A DNA stretch of 17,554 bases from Crocinitomicaceae bacterium (GTDB lineage Bacteria > Bacteroidota > Bacteroidia > Flavobacteriales_D > Crocinitomicaceae), in the NCBI GenBank assembly GCA_015662935.1, contig DQTF01000074.1, positions 1-17,554 of the forward strand, read 5' to 3'. The translations under genes were made by a program, and so were the position numbers. Shown one piece after another: positions 6,489-13,176 of this stretch. Under the pieces are notes generated by a model, which made no database searches, was not told the origin of the DNA, and saw only the letters and a list, made by a program, of their open reading frames with translations. Numbering within the stretch: the first letter of the stretch is position 1; each line of letters begins with the position of its first letter.

Positions 6489-8930
6489 ATGATGAAAAAT
6501 ATACTAACATCCATTCTTCTTTTTTTGGTCGTCAACTTTTCGTTTGCCCAACCGATGCAGAATGTTAGAGGAAAAGTAGTTGACTCTGAGTCGCAATTCC
6601 CAATTACGGGAGCAAAAGTGGAAATTTTCACCAATGATTCTACAACTAAGTACAGAGCACTGACAAATATTGACGGTGATTTCACGATAAAAGATGTGCC
6701 TGTCGGTAAACATGAGCTAACGGTAAAATTTCTAACCTATGATACTAAATCGACAACGGTAGAAGTTCGGTCAGGTAAAGAATCAATTCTCAATATACCT
6801 TTGCAAGAAAGTTTTTTAGAACAAGAAGAGGTGACTGTAACAGCAAGAAAGAAAGGACAAGTAATCAATGAACTAGCATTGATTTCTGCGCAACAATTTA
6901 GTGTCGAAGAGACTGATCGTTATCCTGGTTCGCGTTCTGATCCTGCAAGAATGGCCTCCAATTTTGCAGGAGTTGGTGGTGCTGATGATTCTAGAAATGA
7001 CATTGTAATTCGTGGAAATTCTCCGCTAGGCGTTGTCTGGAGAGTAGAAGGAATTGACATTCCAAATCCATCACATTTTGCCATTGCAGGAAGTACAGGT
7101 GGGCCTGTATCTATTCTTAACAATAAGATTCTTGGTAACTCTGACTTCTTTATGAGTGCCTTTCCAGCAGAATACGGTAATTCAACTTCGGGATTTTTTG
7201 ATTTAAAATTGCGAAAAGGAAACAACCAACAACATGAATTGACGGGTCAATTTGGTTTTTTAGGAACAGAATTGATGGCAGAGGGTCCAATGAGTAAATC
7301 AGGCAATTCGAGTTATCTCGTTATGGGTAGGTATTCAACACTGAGTCTATTTAGCGCAATGGGAATTAGCCTCGGAACAGATGCCGTCCCTGTATATGGT
7401 GATGGTGCATTCAAATTTGATTGGCGATTGAAAAAAGGAGGTTCACTTTCTTTATGGGCCATTGGAGGAGCTAGTGATATTGCCATCGTTATTTCTGATC
7501 AAACTAAATATTCTGAAGAACTATATGGCGAAGGAGATCGTGACCAATATTTTGGTACAGCGATGGCTGTTGGAGGGTTGACCTATAAAAAACCTGTCAA
7601 TGAAAAAACTTTCATAACAACCTCTCTTGCCTATTCACACGAACAGCAAAGTGCACAACATGATTTTTTAGTCAGAAGTATTGATGCTGATAATAACATC
7701 ACACTGTTGGATAAATATAAATTGCTTGATTATACTTTTGCAACTTCAAAAGCATCAGGTTATTTCAGTGTGAATCATAAGTTGAATAAGCGTCATTTGA
7801 TTAAATTCGGGATTAATGCCGATTACCTAATGTACAACATGATTGATTCTGTTTTGCAACAAGGACATACGCCTGTAAGTCATGATACATTTGATGTCCG
7901 ATGGGATTATAAAGGTGGAGCAGCATTAATTCAATCTTTCTTCCAGTGGAAATGGAGAATTACGGAGAACATGGCCTTTACAGCCGGTGTTCACAATCAA
8001 TATTACAGTTTGAGCAACAGTTACAGTATTTTAGAACCTCGTTTAGGTTGGAAATTAAACTTAAAGAAAGGGCAAGCGATTTCTATTGGAGCCGGGATGC
8101 ACAGTCAAGCTCAACCACAATACACGTATTTGTACCACCAAACTGATCCTATTACTGGGGCTAAAATTTACGAGAACATGGACATGGATTTTACGCGTAG
8201 CATCCATTCTGGAGTTGGTTATGAGAAAGCTTTCAAGAAAAGTTTAACCTTAAAAACGGAAGCCTATTATCAATATTTATACAACGTTCCTGTAACAGTC
8301 GCTCCTTCCTCGTTCTCATTGATAAATATGGGAAGTGGGTTCTCAAGGTTCTTTCCTGAAGAATTGCAGAATACAGGAACAGGTTACAATTATGGGTTAG
8401 AAGTAACCTTGCAAAAGTTCTTTGACAAATCTTTCTTCTTCTTGATTTCTGCTACGATTTACGATTCTAAATATTACGGTAGTGATGGAGTTTTAAGAAA
8501 CACTTCTTACAACGGAACATATATTGCTAACTTTCTGGCAGGCAAAGAATTCAAAATTAATGAGAAGCAATCAATTTCATTAGGTGTTAAAATAACAGGT
8601 GCCGGAGGAAAACGCTATGGCTATGTTGACATTGCTGCATCTTCTGCGCAGAATGATTTAATATTCCAAGATGTTGGTTTTAATGATAGACAGTTTTACG
8701 ATTATTTTAGAACAGATTTGAAAATCAATTGGAAATTTAACGCAAAGAGAACAACCCATGAAATTGGATTGGATTTAGTGAATGTTTTCAATTCTAAAAA
8801 TTTATTGAGTTTGGCTTACGCTCCAAATCTTGCCGATTCAACCGCAGAACCAATTACTGAAAAACAGCAATTGGGATTCTTGCCAATCTTTTATTATAAG
8901 ATAGATTTGAGAATTGGTGGGAAGAAGTAG
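6489..8930 (+). CDS. TonB-dependent receptor with N-terminal carboxypeptidase-regulatory-like domain
   Basis: This 813-aa outer-membrane receptor is expected to import a substrate using TonB/ExbBD energy. Residues 1-20 are a signal peptide (cleavage after SFA). About 25-106 form the carboxypeptidase-regulatory-like beta-sandwich common in Bacteroidota receptors (VRGKVVDSESQFPITGAKVE, then DGDFTIKDVPVG). A possible TonB box lies at 113-120 (EEVTVTAR). The plug covers about 128-245, with NDIVIRGNSPLGVVWRVEGI and AEYGNSTSGFFDLKLRKG. The rest is the 22-strand barrel, with many aromatic and glycine-rich strands. Two ATGs are adjacent and the first is used here. It sits 9 nt behind the lipoprotein gene, so both probably deliver the same solute, perhaps a peptide. 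There is no SusD gene, so this is not a Sus-type glycan locus. Confidence 0.93.
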   Translation: MMKNILTSILLFLVVNFSFAQPMQNVRGKVVDSESQFPITGAKVEIFTNDSTTKYRALTNIDGDFTIKDVPVGKHELTVKFLTYDTKSTTVEVRSGKESILNIPLQESFLEQEEVTVTARKKGQVINELALISAQQFSVEETDRYPGSRSDPARMASNFAGVGGADDSRNDIVIRGNSPLGVVWRVEGIDIPNPSHFAIAGSTGGPVSILNNKILGNSDFFMSAFPAEYGNSTSGFFDLKLRKGNNQQHELTGQFGFLGTELMAEGPMSKSGNSSYLVMGRYSTLSLFSAMGISLGTDAVPVYGDGAFKFDWRLKKGGSLSLWAIGGASDIAIVISDQTKYSEELYGEGDRDQYFGTAMAVGGLTYKKPVNEKTFITTSLAYSHEQQSAQHDFLVRSIDADNNITLLDKYKLLDYTFATSKASGYFSVNHKLNKRHLIKFGINADYLMYNMIDSVLQQGHTPVSHDTFDVRWDYKGGAALIQSFFQWKWRITENMAFTAGVHNQYYSLSNSYSILEPRLGWKLNLKKGQAISIGAGMHSQAQPQYTYLYHQTDPITGAKIYENMDMDFTRSIHSGVGYEKAFKKSLTLKTEAYYQYLYNVPVTVAPSSFSLINMGSGFSRFFPEELQNTGTGYNYGLEVTLQKFFDKSFFFLISATIYDSKYYGSDGVLRNTSYNGTYIANFLAGKEFKINEKQSISLGVKITGAGGKRYGYVDIAASSAQNDLIFQDVGFNDRQFYDYFRTDLKINWKFNAKRTTHEIGLDLVNVFNSKNLLSLAYAPNLADSTAEPITEKQQLGFLPIFYYKIDLRIGGKK

Positions 8931-8970
8931 GAAGTGCAAAATTAATTTTGTAAACCTAAAAAAACCACTT

Positions 8971-9408
8971 ATGAATAATTTAAAAACAAAAGTCCCAATT
9001 TGGTTTTGGGCAATCGCAATTATTTTTCTTCTTTGGAACATAATGGGTGTATTATCATTTTTGATGCACACATTAACGCCAGGTGAAGCGTTAAGCCTAA
9101 TGCCTTTGGAAGAAAGAGAACTTTATGATTCCTACCCTGCGTGGGCGACTGTTTTATTTGCAATTGGCGTTTTTTGTGGACTAATTGGTTCCTTAGGCCT
9201 TCTCTTTAGAAAGAAATGGGCAAAACCTATTTTTACTCTATCACTGATTGCAGTTATAATTCAAATGACACACAATGTCTTTTTCACGAACACAGTTGAA
9301 GTATATGGAACTACTCAGGCGGTAACAATACCATTAATTGTAGTTGTTTTAAGTCTGCTTGCTGTTTTGTTTTCAAATTCTACAATAAAGAAAAACTGGT
9401 TGCAATAA
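8971..9408 (+). CDS. Small four-helix membrane protein, function unknown
   Basis: This 145-aa inner-membrane protein has four predicted hydrophobic segments: about 9-31 (WFWAIAIIFLLWNIMGVL), 60-80 (WATVLFAIGVFCGLIGSLGL), 86-105 and 118-137, with a positive KK or RKK beside them. Between the first two helices is a conserved-looking acidic segment (LMPLEERELYDSYPAWA). Similar proteins are common in Flavobacteria, sometimes labelled sugar transporter without evidence, and I make no functional claim. I chose the ATG at 8971 because it follows an A-rich leader and immediately precedes the first helix. A longer TTG-started frame from 8914 would overlap the receptor gene. It lies 40 nt after the receptor, probably in the same transcript. 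Confidence 0.75.
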   Translation: MNNLKTKVPIWFWAIAIIFLLWNIMGVLSFLMHTLTPGEALSLMPLEERELYDSYPAWATVLFAIGVFCGLIGSLGLLFRKKWAKPIFTLSLIAVIIQMTHNVFFTNTVEVYGTTQAVTIPLIVVVLSLLAVLFSNSTIKKNWLQ

Positions 9409-9441
9409 CTGATTACAAACGATAAATACAAACATTGATAA

Positions 9442-10308
9442 TTACCACGTAGGGCAAGTATCACATCCGTTTTTAGGACGGATGTATAATAAGAAACCAA
9501 CTACCGTTTCCCATGCTGCATAACCGTATGCTTGCCTTGTAAAAGCACTCGGGTCGTTAGGTCTGTTTCTTACTTTTGTTTGATGGTGGAAACCTCCACT
9601 TAATTTAGATTCGATAAAGACGTGTCTAAAAAACTCAAATCGTGCTCCTAAATGCGCAGACAAACCATAACCAGACATTGAAATTGTTCTCACATCTTTC
9701 TGTTGACCAAAAGTAAAATCATTGAAAGAAAGTAATCCTCCTGCAGCAACTCCAACATTCGTTGAGATTGCAAACCAATCATTCTGACCAAAAGCCAACC
9801 ATTTATCAGTTCTGGTTAACTCAAATCGCAAGTAATTAAGCCCATCAGAATTTTCATAATGAAACAATTTTCTATCTGTCACAACAGGTTCTCCGTTAAA
9901 AGTACCCATCCAATTTGTGTCAACACCAGGGTCAATCTGCCCGCTTAGAAGAACATTGTTGTTGTGCTTAAAGATATACTTCATGTGATCGTAACCAAAA
10001 GAAATTGCCCAATGATCTTTAAAATAGTACCCAACTCTTGCATTAAACTGCGGAATCGTAATTTTATTGATGTTAAAGTAAACAGAAGCATCGAACTTTT
10101 CTGGATTGTCATATGCAACCGCATTCGCTAATGTAAAGTCATAGCCTGGTCCTACAAAACGCATGTTACTTTTTGTATAACCACTACGATTGTAGCCCCA
10201 ATAGCCAAAAAGTGTACCTTGTGCATCAGACTCTTTTTTCTTCATTCTTTTTTGTCCTTCAGAAACAAAAGGCAATACTATCAACAATAAAACGACTAGT
10301 TTATTCAT
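9442..10308 (-). CDS. Outer-membrane beta-barrel-like protein with C-terminal CxxC tail
   Basis: I cannot assign this 288-aa protein to a named family. A signal peptide covers residues 1-19 (LVVLLLIVLPFVSEGQ). The mature part has alternating amphipathic, aromatic-rich segments such as FNARVGYYFKDHWAISFGYDHMKY, LNYLRFELTRTDKWLAFG and SAHLGARFEFFRHVFIESKLSGG, typical of a small outer-membrane barrel in the porin-family/OMP_b-brl style. The last strand WETVVGFLLYIRP is followed by a short tail with Cys282 and Cys285 (CDTC) and a terminal Trp. The start lies only 2 nt after the stop of the pseudouridine synthase gene, so it is probably expressed from that promoter. No ligand or role is evident. 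Confidence 0.7.
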   Translation of the reverse strand: MNKLVVLLLIVLPFVSEGQKRMKKKESDAQGTLFGYWGYNRSGYTKSNMRFVGPGYDFTLANAVAYDNPEKFDASVYFNINKITIPQFNARVGYYFKDHWAISFGYDHMKYIFKHNNNVLLSGQIDPGVDTNWMGTFNGEPVVTDRKLFHYENSDGLNYLRFELTRTDKWLAFGQNDWFAISTNVGVAAGGLLSFNDFTFGQQKDVRTISMSGYGLSAHLGARFEFFRHVFIESKLSGGFHHQTKVRNRPNDPSAFTRQAYGYAAWETVVGFLLYIRPKNGCDTCPTW

Positions 10309-10310
10309 TT

Positions 10311-11225
10311 CTATTTCATTTTTAAGAAAGACACTTCTTTCTCCGTTAAAATTCGGTACATTCCTCTTGGCAAATCTTTTTTATTTAAGCCAGAAAAAGT
10401 TACACGATCTAACTTCACAACAACATATCCCATCGCTTCAAAAGAACGACGTACAATTCTATTTTTCCCGGAATGTAATTCTACTCCAATTTCTTTTGAG
10501 TTTTCGTTATTTACGTACTGTGCTTTATCAAATTTAGTGGTTCCATCTTCTAATTTCATTCCATCCATCAGTTTTTGCAAATCTTCTTTAGCAACCCGTT
10601 TATTTAAGGTTACGTGATAAATTTTGCTTGCCTTGTGACGAGGATGCGTCAATTTTTTTGCCATATCACCGTCATTGGTAAAGAGCAAAAGACCTGTTGT
10701 TTCTTTATCTAATCGACCCACTGGATAAATGCGTTCCTTGCACGCTTTTTTCACCAAACTCATAACCGTTTTTCTTCCTTGTGGATCCTCCATTGTCGTA
10801 ATGAATCCTTTTGGCTTGTTTAACAGAACGTATCTTTTCTTTTGAGCTTTAATAGATCCCCCGTCGTATTTAACAACATCTGTTGGAGAAACTTTGAATC
10901 CCATTTCTGTAACGATTTTACCGTTAACAGTTACAACGCCCGTGCTTATTAAAACATCTGCATCTCTTCTGGAGCAAACGCCTGCGTTAGACAAGTATTT
11001 ATTTAAACGCACAGCATCACTGAAAGTAGGAAGAGGATCTCCTTTCTTCAATCTATCTTTATAATCGATGTATTTGGCTTTGTCTTTTGCTTTAACCGTT
11101 TTTTTATCGACGGAATTCCCGTTTCTAGTCTTTCGGTTATCAGTACTTCCTTTCGCTTTGTCCTTCGCGCTAAAGGTTCTTTTTCTTGAATCGCCTCCGC
11201 GAGTTCCTTTGTTTCTTGTGTTCAT
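10311..11225 (-). CDS. RsuA/RluB-family rRNA pseudouridine synthase
   Basis: This 304-aa enzyme isomerises a uridine in rRNA to pseudouridine. The order is a basic, low-complexity N-terminal extension (about 1-70, with two AKDKAK copies), an S4 RNA-binding domain (about 73-120, RLNKYLSNAGVCSRRDAD) and the catalytic domain (about 132-300). The catalytic motif is VGRLDKETTGLLLFTNDGD with nucleophile Asp173. KNRIVRRSFEAMG (254-266) and VTFSGL follow as expected for the RsuA/RluB/RluE/RluF branch. RluB-type (23S) activity is likely, but the sequence alone does not separate the paralogues. I chose the ATG at 11225. The longer frame begins with TTG at 11246, inside the predicted -7 element. An outer-membrane protein gene follows after 2 nt. 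Confidence 0.9.
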   Translation of the reverse strand: MNTRNKGTRGGDSRKRTFSAKDKAKGSTDNRKTRNGNSVDKKTVKAKDKAKYIDYKDRLKKGDPLPTFSDAVRLNKYLSNAGVCSRRDADVLISTGVVTVNGKIVTEMGFKVSPTDVVKYDGGSIKAQKKRYVLLNKPKGFITTMEDPQGRKTVMSLVKKACKERIYPVGRLDKETTGLLLFTNDGDMAKKLTHPRHKASKIYHVTLNKRVAKEDLQKLMDGMKLEDGTTKFDKAQYVNNENSKEIGVELHSGKNRIVRRSFEAMGYVVVKLDRVTFSGLNKKDLPRGMYRILTEKEVSFLKMK

Positions 11226-11243
11226 CTCGAGCATAATTTTGCA

Positions 11244-11251
11244 CAAAGATA
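11244..11251 (-). promoter_or_regulatory. -7 promoter element of the pseudouridine synthase gene
   Basis: TATCTTTG on the minus strand is a perfect TAnnTTTG match, ending 18 nt before the chosen ATG at 11225. The expected -33 region falls inside a heptamer repeat and has no TTG. The position argues that translation starts at 11225 (or 11234) and not upstream. Confidence 0.5.
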
Positions 11252-11264
11252 GTGTAGTTAATTC

Positions 11265-11289
11265 AGAATGAAGAATGAAGAATGAAGAA
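11265..11289. repeat. Heptamer tandem repeat (AGAATGA, 3.6 copies)
   Basis: Three perfect copies of AGAATGA plus a four-base partial copy lie just upstream of the -7 element of the pseudouridine synthase gene and within the gap to yraN. The repeat covers the place where the -33 element should be. Confidence 0.8.
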
Positions 11290-11320
11290 ATAGCTTAATA
11301 TCCTCTTATATTTATTTTAA

Positions 11321-11674
11321 TTACGGATAAAATGCATCCTCGATATGTTCTAGGCGCATACCGTATTGATTTAGGACGATGGAAACGACATCTAATCGAA
11401 CATCTAAGTTAATTCCGTTTTCTTCGATGTATTTATTGGCTACCTTGATAATTTGTCGTTGCTTACTTTTTGTCACTGCTTCGTAAGGTTCTCCGATAAT
11501 TGCAGAGTGTCTTGTTTTCACTTCAACAATAATGAGTTGGTTTTTATATTCACAAACAATGTCAATTTCTGCTTTTTTAAAACGATAATTTCTATTCAAA
11601 ACTGAATATCCTTTTGTTATCAGGTGATTCACGGCAATTTCTTCTCCTTTCTGTCCGAGTTCAATATGGTTCAT
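11321..11674 (-). CDS. yraN: YraN-family (UPF0102) endonuclease-like protein
   Basis: This 117-aa protein is of the UPF0102/YraN family, which has a PD-(D/E)xK nuclease-like fold. Visible signatures are GQKGEEIAVNHL (7-18) at the N-terminus, the NYRFKKAEIDIV segment with Glu36 and Asp38, and IIVEVKTR with Glu51 and Lys53, which together form the putative active site. Length is typical. The cellular role of the family is unsettled. Links to Holliday-junction or recombination intermediates have been suggested by fold only. It is transcribed on the minus strand about 95 nt upstream of the pseudouridine synthase gene and divergently from the exported-protein gene at 11760. No clear promoter was found in the 85-bp divergent gap. 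Confidence 0.9.
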   Translation of the reverse strand: MNHIELGQKGEEIAVNHLITKGYSVLNRNYRFKKAEIDIVCEYKNQLIIVEVKTRHSAIIGEPYEAVTKSKQRQIIKVANKYIEENGINLDVRLDVVSIVLNQYGMRLEHIEDAFYP

Positions 11675-11759
11675 AGTGATTGTTTCTTATTTAAGTTAAG
11701 AAAAAACAGTCCTTCTAGCAAGAATTGAACGAATAAAATAAGCAGGTGTACTTGTTGAT

Positions 11760-12371
11760 ATGCGTTTACTCTTTTTTGTTTTTATTGCCCAACTATCATT
11801 CTCACAGAACAATATTCTCGTTCTTGGAAACTATTCACATATCTGTTTCTTTGACGATTCCAGTTATTTGGCTGTCCAAAAATTGCCAGAAGAACTATCT
11901 TCTTTTCGTTCTATTCTTATTTTCTCTACATCAACTTCTATTCTCTCCAAAAAAGATGCACTGAGAATTAAATCCTATGTAGAAGTTGGAGGAAGTTTGT
12001 ATTTAGGGGCAGAAAATTGGCCTTTGCAAGCAGAATCAATTCAATTGACCAACTTACTATATAGTAAAGAGCTTTATGGAGAATATCATGAGCAAAGAGC
12101 AAATGTTGCATCAAAAAACTCCAACCTTAAAATGTATGAAACACAAGAAGTTTCTGCGGGTATTTCTACGGTTGCTTTTCCGCTTGATCACCGATTGAAA
12201 GTAGAAGCTTGGGTAAACGACCAACCTTTAATTCTTTCAGGAGAATATGAACAAGGAAAAGTTGTGATTGATGGTGGATATTCTCGATTCTATTGTGAGA
12301 ATATAGAAATACTCTCAATAACCCTGTTTTCAAAAATTAATCATTACTTAAACATTAAAAGACAAAAGTAA
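11760..12371 (+). CDS. Exported protein with possible ThuA/GATase-like fold
   Basis: This 203-aa protein has a signal peptide (residues 1-15, ending LSFS before Gln16). The mature part has an alternating beta/alpha pattern: NILVLGNYSH, SILIFSTSTS (51-60), an amphipathic helix LSKKDALRIKSYVEVGG and the strand SLYLGAENWP (79-88). This arrangement of a strand, a helix ending in VGGSL and another strand resembles the class I glutamine amidotransferase-like fold of ThuA and DUF4350-type proteins. No catalytic Cys-His-Glu set can be identified, so a binding role or an unrelated fold is possible. Its last 17 nt overlap the 3' end of the minus-strand barrel gene. It stands alone on its strand. I cannot assign a function. 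Confidence 0.65.
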   Translation: MRLLFFVFIAQLSFSQNNILVLGNYSHICFFDDSSYLAVQKLPEELSSFRSILIFSTSTSILSKKDALRIKSYVEVGGSLYLGAENWPLQAESIQLTNLLYSKELYGEYHEQRANVASKNSNLKMYETQEVSAGISTVAFPLDHRLKVEAWVNDQPLILSGEYEQGKVVIDGGYSRFYCENIEILSITLFSKINHYLNIKRQK

Positions 12372-13176
12372 ACCCTGTTTTTAATGAGAGTAAATTCGTT
12401 AAGTTATCTTCAAAAGCAGCGGTGGTGATATTACTTCCAAAATAAGGTTCCCAATAATAAGTATTCGTTCCTGAAAAGGCATTAAATTTGGGGATAATAA
12501 ACCCTGTGTGAAATCTTACTCCTAGATTAAAGAAAATAGAATTCGTAATTGGCATTTTGTAGGACAATTCATAAAAGAGATTAATGGCAATTAAGTTTCC
12601 ATCTGTAACAGGATATGGATTTGTAATAACTGAATCCTTTGAAAAACGATAATTTTCTCCGTCAATAAATGAATAAATTTTGGGGCCGATTCCTACTTGA
12701 GAAGAAAAGCCAGCGCCTGCTATTCCTTTCGAATTGTAAAATTCAGCGGTTAACATGTAAGACATTGTTCTAAAAACTGGATCAGAACTTGCTGTTGAAA
12801 TAATATTATTGTAATAGTCGTACGTATCGAATTTACTTAAACCAATTGTTGTTTTATGGTATGCAAACTCTGCACCAAGAGCAAATTTTGGAGTCACAAT
12901 TCTCTGGTAGGCTAATCTGTAATCCACTCTAAACAATTTGAATTTTTCAACAAGATTATTATTATCATCGTAAGAAACATGGCGGTAACGGTAGTTTTTT
13001 TGACCTACATAGCCCTGTGTGTAAGCAAACCCCAAAATTGCTGGAGTTATTCTCATACTTGAGGTTGTAAAAACAGAAAATAAATTCTTTTTCCCCAAGT
13101 ACCCAAAATCTTGCGCTAAAATAAAGGCTGGAGTAATAGCAAGAATGAAAAATAAAGTTGAAACTCTTTTCATCAT
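12355..13176 (-). CDS. Outer-membrane beta-barrel-like protein coupled to the M48 peptidase
   Basis: The family of this 273-aa protein is not recognised. A signal peptide covers about residues 1-21 (VSTLFFILAITPAFILAQ). The rest is made of aromatic-rich amphipathic strands, for example RVDYRLAYQRIVTPKFALGA, FYELSYKMPITNSIFFNLG and NLLSLKTGFTFVF at the end. The C-terminal Phe matches the outer-membrane insertion signal recognised by BamA. The ATG overlaps the stop codon of the upstream peptidase gene (ATGA), implying translational coupling and a shared task. A second ATG follows directly. No terminator separates it from the convergent gene at 12371, which it overlaps by 17 nt. Confidence 0.75.
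   Translation of the reverse strand: MMKRVSTLFFILAITPAFILAQDFGYLGKKNLFSVFTTSSMRITPAILGFAYTQGYVGQKNYRYRHVSYDDNNNLVEKFKLFRVDYRLAYQRIVTPKFALGAEFAYHKTTIGLSKFDTYDYYNNIISTASSDPVFRTMSYMLTAEFYNSKGIAGAGFSSQVGIGPKIYSFIDGENYRFSKDSVITNPYPVTDGNLIAINLFYELSYKMPITNSIFFNLGVRFHTGFIIPKFNAFSGTNTYYWEPYFGSNITTAAFEDNLTNLLSLKTGFTFVF

Noticed and set aside
8914..8970. TTG-started extension of the four-helix membrane protein
   Set aside because: It overlaps the receptor gene and adds a charged stretch. The ATG at 8971 has a suitable A-rich leader.
9463..9485. 7-bp inverted repeat (ACATCCG/CGGATGT) considered as a terminator between convergent genes
   Set aside because: It lies inside the barrel coding sequence, and no T-run follows the stem on either strand. 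It is probably chance.
11226..11246. TTG start for the pseudouridine synthase
   Set aside because: The codon lies inside the perfect TAnnTTTG element, so it would be upstream of the likely transcription start.
11746..11964. 72-codon + strand ORF overlapping the exported-protein gene
   Set aside because: It is out of frame with the ORF that has the signal peptide and extends to 12371, and it has no recognisable features.
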